Position numbers and translations under genes: made by a program. A stretch of 49,932 bases of DNA from Alphaproteobacteria bacterium. GTDB taxonomy: Bacteria > Pseudomonadota > Alphaproteobacteria > Micavibrionales > Micavibrionaceae. The notes beneath the pieces were generated by a model, which saw only the letters and a program-made list of their open reading frames with translations, had not been told where the DNA came from and made no database searches. The DNA is taken from NCBI GenBank assembly GCA_017999645.1, contig JAGNLJ010000014.1, forward strand, positions 1 to 49,932, written 5' to 3'. This document shows, in pieces, positions 33,582 to 42,344 of the stretch; within the stretch, counting starts at the first letter, position 1; each line of letters opens with the position of its first letter.

Positions 33582-34085
33582 ATGGCAAATGAAGATGATG
33601 AGCTCAGACAGGTTGAAGTCGCCCTGGAAAAAGCCCTTGAGGCGAGGGATTACCCGTGCATTCGCGAGATTTTAAAAGCCGAAGGGCTCGGGGCTTCGGA
33701 GGAAACAGCGACCCGGGTGTCTGAGGACGTGTATTTTTCGAAGGCATGGGGGCCCAAAGAACCTGACGATTCCGACAGCATCGAAATAGCGGTTACGCCT
33801 GAAGAGTATGAGTATCTTACCAGCGATCTCATCGGCCCGCCGGAGCCGTGTCATGATGAGCCCTCGCCCTCGCCCTCGCGCGAGATGGCAGCCTTGCTGG
33901 AGGCTTTCAGGAATAATTTTGCGGCAGCCATGCCCGCCCGCCTTGAAGAATGTATTCAAGAGAAAGATGTCGGCATGTTGACCGTGTGGCTGAGGCTTTG
34001 CGGCTACAGAATATTTCCGCGTAATCTTCCGCGCGAAGATGATGATCTGTCCGCTGATGTGCCAAAACCTCCCGGTGATTTTTAA
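33582..34085 (+). CDS. Hypothetical acidic protein
   Basis: 167 residues from the ATG at 33582. An in-frame ATG at 33489 is possible, but the intervening DNA is AT-rich and contains a promoter, and neither start has a clear ribosome binding site. The protein has two similar helical segments, VALEKALEARDYPCIREILKAEGL near residue 10 and ARLEECIQEKDVGMLTVWLRLCGY near residue 120, suggesting an ankyrin-like or TPR-like internal repeat. A proline and serine-rich linker separates them. No family was recognised. Confidence 0.55.
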   Translation: MANEDDELRQVEVALEKALEARDYPCIREILKAEGLGASEETATRVSEDVYFSKAWGPKEPDDSDSIEIAVTPEEYEYLTSDLIGPPEPCHDEPSPSPSREMAALLEAFRNNFAAAMPARLEECIQEKDVGMLTVWLRLCGYRIFPRNLPREDDDLSADVPKPPGDF

Positions 34086-34154
34086 TCAAAATATATCCGC
34101 CCGTTTTTACGGTGTAGCTTTGGCGAAGTTTTCAAGAATTCGTGCTGTTGGCTA

Positions 34155-35414
34155 TTAATCAATAAAATCGAAGTCCCGTTCCAAAGCCTGATAGGCATCG
34201 CGGGTGCTTTTCTCGTAATAATTTCTGCGCGATGCTAAATTTGGAATGTATCCGTGATCATTCTCATCTCGAATATATTTATCCAGAAAGCCATCTTTGC
34301 GGTCAAAAAACAAATGAGAGGCGCGCTTGTTAATTGCGTTCTTATCTTCGTAATTTGTGAAATAAATAAATTTATTATTTACATTATGAGCCCTTGTTGC
34401 TTGCGGAAGATTAAGCAATTTATTGTTTTCCGCGTCAAAGCCATATCCTAAAATGTAAATATTTTTTGCATCTAGGAGCGCTTCTTTTGCGCCATCTAAA
34501 ATTTCTTTGTTATTCGATTTTTCATGTATTCCCACGAGCTTTAAATTTTGAGACGCGCTATAGGCAGCATCAAACCAGCTTTGTAAATGTAACATCTTCA
34601 AAAGATTAGCTTGCGCTACATTATTATCAGTTGGCGGTTCTAACGTGAGATAAGTCCTGCTTTGCCGGGCATCAGCACAAATTTTTCCGTAGACATGCAA
34701 AAATCTTTGGTTTTTCTCATCAAAAAAATCACTTATTTCTTGGTCAGAAATTAGTTCTTTGCCGAAAGATCGCAGCCCTCTTTGCAGTATTGTTTCAAGG
34801 GAAACATCGTAATTAAAAGTTACAAAAGTAACTTGGTTATCTTTTAATCTCTGTTCTTTATCCCAGCCAGTTACCAGCTTGTGCAAAATAAATCTGCACC
34901 AATCGTCAGGGCATCCGTTGTTTCTAAGTTGATGCTTTAGATCACTAGCTTCCTTTTGCTTGGAGCCAATTATAGAATTCTCAAGAATTTTAATTCTGTT
35001 CTGATTGCCACCCTTGGAAAAATATTCTGTTTCGCATTCAAGTATAACCCAGGCAACAATTAACTTTCCAATGCTTCGAAGCTCTTCGTTGTTTGCCAGG
35101 AAGTAATCAATAAGAAGAGAATTGCTGTGCTTTAAATTTTGGGCAAATGCTTTGCATTCGTCTTTTGTTTTTTCCCAGAGCTCGGGTTTTTTATCGAAAG
35201 ACACCTCATCTGGGTCGTCACTGTAATTATATTTTTCTGCGATATACTTTGGCCAGCAACTAGATATAAATCCTGTTTGTGTGTGCTGTGAAATGAAGTT
35301 TTCAAGATGCTGGGCTTTTTTAATGGCAGCCTTTACAAGCTGCTCGCCGGTTGGATAGTTGTAATGGTAGCTGGCCCCTGCCCCTAAAATAAATGCGGTT
35401 GGTTCTCTGAACAT
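34155..35414 (-). CDS. SIR2-like domain protein, possible NAD-degrading defence protein
   Basis: 419 residues. SIR2-like features are visible: [16 protein letters not shown] at residues 8-23 (nucleotide-binding GAGAS), [16 protein letters not shown] near residue 198, FLHVYGKI near residue 240 (catalytic-His position) and [15 protein letters not shown] near residue 320. Proteins of this type often act as NADases in anti-phage systems such as Thoeris, DSR and SIR2-HerA. No recognisable partner gene is adjacent. Codon use is markedly AT-rich against its surroundings, and it splits mnmE from mnmG. The start has an AGAGGAAAA site. Confidence 0.75.
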   Translation of the reverse strand: MFREPTAFILGAGASYHYNYPTGEQLVKAAIKKAQHLENFISQHTQTGFISSCWPKYIAEKYNYSDDPDEVSFDKKPELWEKTKDECKAFAQNLKHSNSLLIDYFLANNEELRSIGKLIVAWVILECETEYFSKGGNQNRIKILENSIIGSKQKEASDLKHQLRNNGCPDDWCRFILHKLVTGWDKEQRLKDNQVTFVTFNYDVSLETILQRGLRSFGKELISDQEISDFFDEKNQRFLHVYGKICADARQSRTYLTLEPPTDNNVAQANLLKMLHLQSWFDAAYSASQNLKLVGIHEKSNNKEILDGAKEALLDAKNIYILGYGFDAENNKLLNLPQATRAHNVNNKFIYFTNYEDKNAINKRASHLFFDRKDGFLDKYIRDENDHGYIPNLASRRNYYEKSTRDAYQALERDFDFID

Positions 35415-35513
35415 TTTTCCTCTTGGATTCCGGCAACGATACTAAATTCTGCATTTCCCGTGAACGTATTTAAATCTGGAATTTATCGCTGCTTTAGGCG
35501 TATAAACCGCCCC

Positions 35514-37619
35514 ATGGACACGGAAAATCTCAGTTTTGACGTGATTGTCGTCGGCGGCGGGCATGCGGGGTGCGAGGCGGCTGCGGCTGCGGCGCGCGCG
35601 GGCGCGAAAACCGCCCTGCTCACCCATAAACTCGCCACTATCGGCGCGATGTCGTGCAACCCGGCGATTGGCGGGCTCGGCAAGGGCCATTTAGTGCGCG
35701 AGATCGACGCGCTGGACGGCGTTATGGGCCGGATTATCGACCGTGCCGGGATCCAGTTCCGTATGCTGAACGCGTCCAAGGGCCCTGCCGTACGCGGCCC
35801 TAGGGCGCAGGCCGACCGCAAGCTGTACCGCAACGCGATGCAGGAAATGCTGAGCGATTACCCCAATTTGATGTTACTGGAGGGCTCTGCCGAGGACCTC
35901 GTATTAGACGCGGACGGGCGCGTACAGGGGCTTTCGGCGATTTTGACCGCCCTGCCCGGCACAAGGCCGCCGGGTGCTGCGCCGCTGGGTGGTGGGTCCG
36001 GCAGCCTGAGCGATTCCGCGGGTCCGAATGGTTACCCACAGGATGGGGGTAAATCCGGGAAGTCTGTCCCCAGTCCTGCCGCCTCCACCCGCACGCCCCG
36101 GGCTTCAACCGCTCCTCCCCCCAATATTGCATTATGTAAAATAAATAGCACTATCAGATGTGGGGCTGTTGTCCTGACGACGGGCACGTTTTTACGTGGT
36201 GTCATCCACCGCGGACAGGAAAAGATTCCGGCTGGTCGGGTTGGTGAGGCGCCTGCTGTCGGAATGGCCTTAACTCTTGAAAGATTTGGATTTCCGCTCG
36301 GGCGGCTTAAAACAGGAACTCCAGCCCGACTGGACGGTAGTTCTATCAACTGGGCGGTGCTTGAGGAGCAGAGGGGCGATGATCCGCCGGTGCCGTTTTC
36401 CTATATGACCGACAAGATTCGGGTGCCGCAGATATCCTGCCACATCACCTATACGAACGAAAAGACTCATAAAATTATCCGCGATAATATCCACAGGTCG
36501 GCCATGTATTCAGGCCAGATTTCGGGGACGGGTCCGCGCTATTGTCCGTCGATCGAGGACAAGGTTACGCGCTTCGCCGACAAGACCCGGCACCAGGTTT
36601 TTCTGGAGCCGGAGGGACTGGACGACGACACGGTTTACCCCAACGGGATTTCGACGTCGCTGCCTATCGAGGTACAAGAGGCGTACATACGGACTATACC
36701 GGGGTTGGAATATGTAAATATTAGAGAATGGGCATATGCGATTGAATATGACTATTGCGACCCCAGGGATCTGAAGCCGACTCTGGAGAGCCGCCGGTTG
36801 CCGGGTTTATTTTTGGCGGGTCAGATTAATGGAACCACGGGTTACGAGGAGGCCGCCGCCCAGGGGCTGATGGCCGGTCTTAATGCCGCCTGGCTGGCCG
36901 GGGGGGCGGGGGCGGATGTTTCACGTGAAACAATTTCGCCGTTTACGCTGGACCGGGCCGAGGCCTATATCGGGGTTTTGATCGACGACCTTATTACAAG
37001 GGGCGCACCCGAGCCGTACCGGATGTTCACGAGTCGGGCGGAGTATCGCTTGAGGCTTCGGGCCGACAATGCCGACCAGCGGCTGACGGGCAGGGGGATC
37101 GAGGCCGGGTTTGTGGGTTCCGGGCGGGCTATCGCTTGGGCGGAAAAATCGCGGGCGCTGGAGGAGGCGCGGGCCCTAACTCGTCGTTTAGAAGCTACGC
37201 CGAACGAGCTCGAAAATTACGGAATCGGGGTTAACAAGGATGGAGTCCGGCGTTCGGTCCAGGCGTTGCTCGGCTACCCGGATATCGACTGGGACCAGCT
37301 TTCCGGGGTCTGGCAGGAGCTGAAATCCGTTCGTCCGGAAATCCGGGAGCAGGTGGAGTATGATGCTCTTTATGCTGGATATATGGAACGGCACGATTCG
37401 GATGTTATTGCCTTCAGGAAGGACGAGGCTTTGGAGCTTCCGGAGAATCTGGACTATTCCTGTGTGGGCAGTCTTTCGAACGAGATTCGCCAGAAATTGC
37501 AGCAGGCCCAGCCGGCGACTTTGGGCGCGGCATCCCGTATTCCGGGCGTCACCCCGGCGGCCATGGTCGCGCTTTTGAAGCATGTAAAGAAGAGCGGACG
37601 TCAGAAAAATGTCGCCTGA
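35514..37619 (+). CDS. mnmG: tRNA uridine-5-carboxymethylaminomethyl modification enzyme MnmG
   Basis: 701 residues from the ATG at 35514; E. coli MnmG has 629. With MnmE it modifies wobble U34. Motifs include [16 protein letters not shown] (FAD site, residues 8-23), [36 protein letters not shown] near residue 225, [13 protein letters not shown] and the C-terminal [17 protein letters not shown]. The extra length is a low-complexity insert of about 65 residues before GAVVLTTG. A parS site lies inside the gene. The stop overlaps the start of rsmG. Confidence 0.95.
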   Translation: MDTENLSFDVIVVGGGHAGCEAAAAAARAGAKTALLTHKLATIGAMSCNPAIGGLGKGHLVREIDALDGVMGRIIDRAGIQFRMLNASKGPAVRGPRAQADRKLYRNAMQEMLSDYPNLMLLEGSAEDLVLDADGRVQGLSAILTALPGTRPPGAAPLGGGSGSLSDSAGPNGYPQDGGKSGKSVPSPAASTRTPRASTAPPPNIALCKINSTIRCGAVVLTTGTFLRGVIHRGQEKIPAGRVGEAPAVGMALTLERFGFPLGRLKTGTPARLDGSSINWAVLEEQRGDDPPVPFSYMTDKIRVPQISCHITYTNEKTHKIIRDNIHRSAMYSGQISGTGPRYCPSIEDKVTRFADKTRHQVFLEPEGLDDDTVYPNGISTSLPIEVQEAYIRTIPGLEYVNIREWAYAIEYDYCDPRDLKPTLESRRLPGLFLAGQINGTTGYEEAAAQGLMAGLNAAWLAGGAGADVSRETISPFTLDRAEAYIGVLIDDLITRGAPEPYRMFTSRAEYRLRLRADNADQRLTGRGIEAGFVGSGRAIAWAEKSRALEEARALTRRLEATPNELENYGIGVNKDGVRRSVQALLGYPDIDWDQLSGVWQELKSVRPEIREQVEYDALYAGYMERHDSDVIAFRKDEALELPENLDYSCVGSLSNEIRQKLQQAQPATLGAASRIPGVTPAAMVALLKHVKKSGRQKNVA
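35940..36148 (+). other. In-frame insertion within mnmG
   Basis: Codes for a Gly/Pro/Ser/Ala-rich segment starting near [19 protein letters not shown] and ending near [10 protein letters not shown]. MnmG of other bacteria normally has only a few residues here, within the FAD-domain strand region. The DNA is C-rich and ends with the GCATTATGTAAAA motif, so it may derive from inserted intergenic-type DNA. Boundaries are approximate. Confidence 0.65.
36129..36141 (+). repeat. GCATTATGTAAAA motif copy inside mnmG insert
   Basis: Third exact copy of the 13-mer, preceded by CCAATATT. It is translated in frame here as ALCK. Confidence 0.55.
36917..36932. promoter_or_regulatory. parS site 1 (in mnmG)
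   Basis: TGTTTCACGTGAAACA, a perfect match to the 16-bp parS palindrome bound by ParB. It is read in frame as VSRET within the protein. Confidence 0.95.
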
Positions 37620-38205
37620 GGATTTTGCCGGGGGGTTCAATGTTTCACGTGAAACAATTTCGCGTTTGCAGACTTACCACGATCTTTTGGTGAAATGGCA
37701 GAAGGCTATCAATATCGTCAGTCCCAAGACATTGGACGATATATGGGGTCGGCATTTCACCGATTCGGCGCAGATAGCGGAGCGCATCCCCCATAATTCC
37801 AAAGTCGCCGATCTGGGAAGCGGGGGCGGGTTCCCAGGGCTGGTCCTGGCGATTATGCGCCCTGATCTTGAAATTCACCTGATCGAATCGGATAATCGCA
37901 AATCGGAGTTCCTCAAAAATGTTTCACGTGAAACAAAGTCGGCGGCCCGGGTCCATAACGACCGGGTGGAAAATGTTCTGGCGTCTATCGGGCCGGATAT
38001 TATTACGGCACGGGCGTTCGCGCCGCTGGTCGAAATTCTGGAGATGACAGGAGCCTGTCCGGGTGCCCGGCTATTGCTTTTAAAGGGCAGGATGGCGATG
38101 GAAGAAGTGGAGGAGGCGCGCAAGAAATTCAGTTTCGACTGTGCGGATTTTCTGAGCCGGACCGAGCCGGGCGCTAGGATTTTAGAAATTTCCCGCCACG
38201 TTTAA
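37609..38205 (+). CDS. rsmG: 16S rRNA (guanine527-N7)-methyltransferase RsmG
   Basis: 198 residues. RsmG (GidB) methylates N7 of G527 in 16S rRNA using S-adenosylmethionine. SAM motif [18 protein letters not shown], lies near residue 66, followed by [21 protein letters not shown] near residue 93, and [14 protein letters not shown]-type motif near residue 125. The ATG overlaps the last codons of mnmG by 11 bases. Two parS sites are embedded in the gene. Both are translated in frame as VSRET, one near residue 12 and one near residue 105. Confidence 0.95.
   Translation: MSPEDFAGGFNVSRETISRLQTYHDLLVKWQKAINIVSPKTLDDIWGRHFTDSAQIAERIPHNSKVADLGSGGGFPGLVLAIMRPDLEIHLIESDNRKSEFLKNVSRETKSAARVHNDRVENVLASIGPDIITARAFAPLVEILEMTGACPGARLLLLKGRMAMEEVEEARKKFSFDCADFLSRTEPGARILEISRHV
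37641..37656. promoter_or_regulatory. parS site 2 (5' end of rsmG)
   Basis: TGTTTCACGTGAAACA, perfect parS palindrome near the start of rsmG, in the same reading frame as in mnmG. Confidence 0.95.
37920..37935. promoter_or_regulatory. parS site 3 (middle of rsmG)
   Basis: TGTTTCACGTGAAACA, third perfect parS palindrome, about 360 bases before parA. Confidence 0.95.
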
Positions 38206-38298
38206 TTCAAAAAATTTTCAGATTTTCTTGACCGTCCGCGTCAGCCGTTGCAGTATCGGAACCATAACAATATAAATTTCCGTCACGTGGGGAAGCCA

Positions 38299-39525
38299 AT
38301 GAGCGACCAGCCAGTTCAAAAATATTCCTTCAGAGAATTCCTTTCCAAGGCCGAAAACCGCCCCGGCCAAGATGATAGACAATATGTAAAATCGTATGAA
38401 GTTAGCGGGGAAGCCGAAGGGGTGAATGTAGGGAGGGCTTATGTCGAGAGGTCTTCTTCAGTGGCAGGTTCCTCGGAAAGCGAATCCTTCGACCAGATTG
38501 CCCGCGAGCGGATGATGTATGAGGGTTCGGACCGGGATGAGGTCGTGGGATCCCTGCTTTCGCAGGGAATGCAAAAAGAGCGGGGAAGACAGGAAGAGGC
38601 GCGCGCTGGTGAGACACCGCTATCGATGAAAACAGGTGCGGCGGGCGCAGGACAAAAGACCTATGTGAAGAAGCCCCTGACCGGACGGACGCCGGCGGAG
38701 AAGACGGGAACGCAGCAGCGCCCGCGCCTGATCGGCATCTGCAATCAAAAAGGCGGCGTTGGCAAAACGACGACGGCTGTAAACCTGGCGACGGCGCTGG
38801 CGGCGATTGGAAAAAATGTAGCGATCATCGATATGGACCCGCAGGGCAATGCGAGCACGGGCCTTGGCATTCGTCGCAGCGCAATCCGCACGAGCGTTTA
38901 CGATGTTCTGTTCGAAGGCGCGGACATGGTCGAGGCCGCCGTTACGACGCGCGTGCCGAACCTGTCCGTTATCCCGTCATCGATTCATTTGTCGGGCGCG
39001 GAGATCGAGCTGGTCACTGCCGACAACCGCGAGTATCGCCTGAAAAAAGCGCTGCACCGTCCGTTGCCGTATGACTATGTGATTATCGACTGCCCGCCGT
39101 CGCTGAACCTCCTGACACTGAATGCGCTGGTTGCGGCGGATTCGATTCTTGTGCCGTTGCAATGCGAATTCTATGCGCTGGAAGGTTTGAGCCACCTGGT
39201 GAAAACAATCGAGCGCGTGCAGAAATCGTTCAATCCCGGACTCGATATTCACGGCATTATCCTGACGATGTTCGATCTCCGGAATAAATTGTCGGCGCAG
39301 GTCGAGGAAGATGTCCGCGGCCATTTCGGCGACAAGGTTTACAAGACGGTTATTCCGCGCAATGTCCGTTTGTCGGAAGCGCCATCGTTCGGGTTGCCCG
39401 CGATTGTGTATGACATGAAATGCGCAGGCGCGCAGGCTTATATCAAGCTGGCGAAAGAAGTGATTGTGCGCGAGCGTAGCATCGCGGCGGCGAATGAAAG
39501 CAATAACGACGCGCAGGTCGCGTAA
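38299..39525 (+). CDS. parA: Chromosome partitioning ATPase ParA with N-terminal extension
   Basis: 408 residues from the ATG at 38299, which has a GTGGGGAAG ribosome binding site. Typical chromosomal ParA has about 260. Residues 1-140 are a polar, low-complexity extension. The ATPase core starts at RLIGICNQKGGVGKTTTAVN (deviant Walker A, near residue 144), then IIDMDPQGNASTGLG, and VIIDCPPSLNLLTLNAL near residue 255. ParA forms nucleoid-bound dimers that ParB-parS complexes follow during segregation. It is followed by parB after 18 bases. A TATGTAAAA motif lies in the extension. Confidence 0.93.
   Translation: MSDQPVQKYSFREFLSKAENRPGQDDRQYVKSYEVSGEAEGVNVGRAYVERSSSVAGSSESESFDQIARERMMYEGSDRDEVVGSLLSQGMQKERGRQEEARAGETPLSMKTGAAGAGQKTYVKKPLTGRTPAEKTGTQQRPRLIGICNQKGGVGKTTTAVNLATALAAIGKNVAIIDMDPQGNASTGLGIRRSAIRTSVYDVLFEGADMVEAAVTTRVPNLSVIPSSIHLSGAEIELVTADNREYRLKKALHRPLPYDYVIIDCPPSLNLLTLNALVAADSILVPLQCEFYALEGLSHLVKTIERVQKSFNPGLDIHGIILTMFDLRNKLSAQVEEDVRGHFGDKVYKTVIPRNVRLSEAPSFGLPAIVYDMKCAGAQAYIKLAKEVIVRERSIAAANESNNDAQVA
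38382..38392 (+). repeat. ATATGTAAAAT motif copy in parA extension
   Basis: CAATATGTAAAATC within the sequence for the N-terminal extension of ParA, translated in frame. Related to the copies at 26417, 30922 and 36129. Confidence 0.4.
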
Positions 39526-39543
39526 ATTTAAAAGGAAAAAATC

Positions 39544-40506
39544 ATGGCAAAGACAGAAGCAAAAAGAGGTTTGGGGCGCGGGCTTTCGGCGTTATTCGAT
39601 GACGATGAAGAGGATTACCAGCCGCTAGCGCAGCAGAAAAACGCGCCGCGTGCGAATGATGATGACGAGGCGCCAGCTGCGGCACCCGCCCAGCGCAACA
39701 ATGCACTGGGCCGTATGGAGCTGGATATCGACCAGTTGCAGCCGGGCACGTTCCAGCCGCGTATGACGTTCGAGGAAGAGCCGCTGAATACGCTGGCGGA
39801 ATCGATCAAGGCGCATGGCTTGCTGCAGCCTATTCTGGTGCGCGCGGTTAAGGGCGAACAGGGCAAGTACGAGATTATCGCGGGCGAGCGCCGCTGGCGC
39901 GCGTCGCAGCGGGCGAACCTGCACAAGGTGCCGGTGATTATTTCGACGCTGGACGATTCACAGGCGCTGGAAGTCGGGCTTGTTGAAAACCTGCAGCGCG
40001 AAGATTTAAACCCTGTTGACGAGGCGATGGGCTATAGCCGCCTGATGAATGAATTTGACCGCACGCAGGAAGAAGTTTCGAAAGTGCTCGGCAAGAGCCG
40101 CAGCCATATCGCGAATATGGTGCGGTTGCTGACGCTGCCCGAGCGCGTGCAGGATTATTTGCGCGAAGGGAAGCTGACCATCGGTCATGCGCGGGCGCTG
40201 GTGACGGTGAATAATCCGCAAGTCCTGGCGGATGAGATCGTGTCGAAGAACCTGAACGTGCGGCAGGCGGAAGCTTTGACCGCGGAGAAGGGCGGCACGC
40301 TGCGCAAGAAGCTGAATAACACGCGCAAGGATGTGGATACGATTGCGCTCGAGAATGATCTGTCGAATTTGCTCGGCATGAAGGTCGCGATTGAAACGCG
40401 CGATGGGAAATCGGGCAAGCTGCGCGTGCAGTTTAAAACACTCGATCAGCTGGATGAACTCATCCACCGTTTAAGCAAGATTCCCAAGATTACACTCTCG
40501 GATTAG
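39544..40506 (+). CDS. parB: ParB chromosome partitioning protein
   Basis: 320 residues. The N-terminal ParA-interacting segment is KRGLGRGLSALFDDD. The CTPase/ParB core includes QPRMTFEEEPLNTLAESIKA, ILVRAVK, KYEIIAGERRWRAS near residue 110 (CTP-binding GERR) and VENLQREDLNPVDEAMGY. The helix-turn-helix follows near residue 175 (EVSKVLGKSRSHIANMVRLL), and the C-terminus forms the dimerisation domain. It binds the three parS sites upstream. A palindromic element begins five bases after its stop. Confidence 0.96.
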   Translation: MAKTEAKRGLGRGLSALFDDDEEDYQPLAQQKNAPRANDDDEAPAAAPAQRNNALGRMELDIDQLQPGTFQPRMTFEEEPLNTLAESIKAHGLLQPILVRAVKGEQGKYEIIAGERRWRASQRANLHKVPVIISTLDDSQALEVGLVENLQREDLNPVDEAMGYSRLMNEFDRTQEEVSKVLGKSRSHIANMVRLLTLPERVQDYLREGKLTIGHARALVTVNNPQVLADEIVSKNLNVRQAEALTAEKGGTLRKKLNNTRKDVDTIALENDLSNLLGMKVAIETRDGKSGKLRVQFKTLDQLDELIHRLSKIPKITLSD

Positions 40507-40511
40507 TTTTT

Positions 40512-40726
40512 CGTCATTGCGAGGAGCGCAGCGACGAAGCAATCCATGGTGAAGCAACCGGCTGTTTATATTCTTGCCAATTTGCGTGAGAAGCAGATCA
40601 AGGGCGGATCCAGAGACAGAAAAATTCAGCTTGTCCAACAAGTGAACCCGGAATGGAAAGATTTGTATGTGGGGTTGGGCTTGTAAGATGGATTGCGTCG
40701 TCGGCAAAAGCCTCCTCGCAATGACG
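40512..40726. mobile_element. Inverted-repeat element with collapsed GIY-YIG ORF, copy 2
   Basis: 215 bp. The left end CGTCATTGCGAGGAGCGCAG, running on to GAAGCAATCCAT, is matched inversely by the right end (ATGGATTGCGTCG through CTCCTCGCAATGACG), an inverted repeat of 36-39 bp. Between them lies a 46-codon ORF resembling a truncated GIY-YIG endonuclease. The element ends exactly at the holA stop codon. The ends match the 107-bp and 108-bp copies at 11966 and 44401, so this may be the longest surviving form of the family. Confidence 0.75.
40546..40686 (+). pseudogene. GIY-YIG endonuclease remnant with internal deletion
   Basis: 46 codons. The start MVKQPAVYILAN resembles the opening of small single-domain GIY-YIG proteins (UPF0213/COG2827 type), and the rest (REKQIKGGSRDRKIQLVQQV, then NPEWKDLY) resembles their end. 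The GIY half, the YIG motif and the catalytic Arg and Glu region, about 45-50 residues in the family, are absent, as if removed by one in-frame deletion. It cannot be an active nuclease. Confidence 0.7.
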
Positions 40727-41746
40727 TTATCCACGTATTGATGAAATCCCTAAAACCGCCTGCGCGCAGAGGGTTTCGACCGGCGCGCCCGTGCGCTTGC
40801 ACGAGGCTTCGACATCGGCGAGGCGGGACATGACGCGGCCAAGCGCATTTAAGGACCAGCCCTGGACCTGATCGCGGAAGGTGCTTTCGTATTTGAAAAA
40901 GACGGGCGGCGAAAGGCCGGTCATGGCGCTTTGCGGATTGTCGCCGTCATCGATTTTCGCCCGGACGAGGTGCAGGCGGCGGAAATGATTTTGCAGGGCG
41001 CGCAGGACGACGATGAAGGGCACGCCTTCTTCCTGCAGCTGGTTATAGACCTGCAATGATTTTTCGCTTTGGCGTCCACCGACGCTGAAAATGAGGTCAT
41101 CGAGCGAGCGGGCGCCGCTTTCGCCGCAGGCGGCCTGGGCGTCGGCCAGCGAGACGGGGGAATTTTCATCGCCTTTATACGTTGCGAGTTTTTCAAGCTC
41201 GCCGCGGGCTTTCATGCGGTCGCCGGAAATGCTGGCGGCGAGCCAGGCGACGGCGTCGTTGTCGATGCGGAGGTTATGCGATTGCATGGTATCGCGGATG
41301 AGACGGGAGAGGTCGCGTTCCTCCTCGACATAGCAGGGCATGGCGGCGGCGTTGGCGGCGGTTTCGCACAGGCGGCGCAGGGAGGATTTGGTTGTCAGCT
41401 CGCCGGCCTCGAGAATGACGAGGGAAGAGGGCGAGGGGTTTGCGAGATAGGATTTGATCAGCGGCGTGAGTTTGTCGGCGGCCTCTTCAATCCGCACGAC
41501 GCGGTCGCCGCCCATCATGGAGATGGCGCCTGCTTCGTCGGAGAGGCGGGCGGGATCGTCGATGAGGATGTCGGTTGAAAGTGCGGCGACGTTGAAGGGG
41601 TCGGAGAAATCTTTGACGACTGTGAGCGCGATGGTTTTGGCGCGTTCGCGCATCAGGCCGTTGTCGGGGCCGTAAACGAGGATGACGCGCGCGGCGGGGT
41701 CCGGTTTTTTAAGGAAGGATTCGATGTTGCGGAAGTTAAGTTTCAT
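40727..41746 (-). CDS. holA: DNA polymerase III delta subunit
   Basis: 339 residues, matching HolA of about 340. The delta subunit opens the sliding clamp within the clamp loader. The start FRNIESFLKKPDPAARVILVYGPDNGLMRERA and the delta-type AAA-like fold with DRVVRIEEAADKLTPL, LVILEAGEL and the C-terminal collar segment (LRALQNHFRRLHLVRAKI) are recognisable. It is leftward, convergent with parB, as in many Alphaproteobacteria, with a mobile repeat between the two stops. Confidence 0.93.
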   Translation of the reverse strand: MKLNFRNIESFLKKPDPAARVILVYGPDNGLMRERAKTIALTVVKDFSDPFNVAALSTDILIDDPARLSDEAGAISMMGGDRVVRIEEAADKLTPLIKSYLANPSPSSLVILEAGELTTKSSLRRLCETAANAAAMPCYVEEERDLSRLIRDTMQSHNLRIDNDAVAWLAASISGDRMKARGELEKLATYKGDENSPVSLADAQAACGESGARSLDDLIFSVGGRQSEKSLQVYNQLQEEGVPFIVVLRALQNHFRRLHLVRAKIDDGDNPQSAMTGLSPPVFFKYESTFRDQVQGWSLNALGRVMSRLADVEASCKRTGAPVETLCAQAVLGISSIRG

Positions 41747-41777
41747 GAGTCGAAGTCTAGAACACCCCGCGCAAAAT

Positions 41778-41809
41778 AAAAAGCCGCCCCGTCCAGAGGG
41801 CGGCTTTTT
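41778..41809 (-). terminator. Intrinsic terminator between the 41.8-43.9 kb operon and holA
   Basis: Twelve-base stem AAAAAGCCGCCC / GGGCGGCTTTTT with an eight-base loop, symmetric for both strands. It follows the stop at 41825 of the leftward operon and insulates holA. Confidence 0.9.
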
Positions 41810-41824
41810 ATGGCGTTAAAAGAT

Positions 41825-42298
41825 TTAGCCGGGCTGAGTCGTGAGAGCGGCGAGAACAACGGGGTCGATTTGCGTCGGCGGCAAAGCGGGCCGTTCTTCT
41901 TTCTTTCTGGGCATTATTTGTGCAAGGGCCTTTTCGTTAAAGCTCGCAAGCCTGCTTGCCAGGCCGACATCCGCGAAAGGATCCCTGAATGTGTGATATG
42001 CGGCTGTCCCGCCCTCTTTATTATAGTCGTCGTAAGAAATAGTGGTTAAGCCAGTGTATTCTTCCGCGATGGCGACGGCGTCGACGTTCTCGTCCGTGTA
42101 AGCGGTTTTGAAGGCTTTTTGCATCGCGCTTGCAAACGTCCTGATCGATTTCAAGTCGTTTCCATCATCAAGCGCGCCAAGGGCGACCAGGTGGGCGACC
42201 GGAATATTGGCGACCTGCTGAGAGTTTACCCTTACGCCGATGCTGTGCGTGGTGGAGCGATAGGTGGCTCTTACTCTGGGATTGTTTTGTTCAGTCAT
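41825..42298 (-). CDS. Hypothetical protein
   Basis: 157 residues, with an ATGGAGTAACTG ribosome binding site. The sequence starts polar and has a central helical part (LKSIRTFASAMQKAFKTAY), a FRDPFADVGLASRLASFNEKA segment and a proline-rich C-terminus. No membrane helix or signal peptide was seen, and no family recognised. It is the last gene of a run of four small leftward genes that share a GGAGTA-type Shine-Dalgarno and similar spacing, so they are probably one transcription unit or a duplicated leader. Confidence 0.6.
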   Translation of the reverse strand: MTEQNNPRVRATYRSTTHSIGVRVNSQQVANIPVAHLVALGALDDGNDLKSIRTFASAMQKAFKTAYTDENVDAVAIAEEYTGLTTISYDDYNKEGGTAAYHTFRDPFADVGLASRLASFNEKALAQIMPRKKEERPALPPTQIDPVVLAALTTQPG

Positions 42299-42344
42299 GA
42301 TTCAGTTACTCCATAGATTGTGCGCGCGCGGCGCGGTTAAAACA

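Noticed and set aside
40727-40735. TTATCCACG as a DnaA box
   Set aside because: One mismatch, isolated, overlapping the holA stop codon, with no companion boxes.
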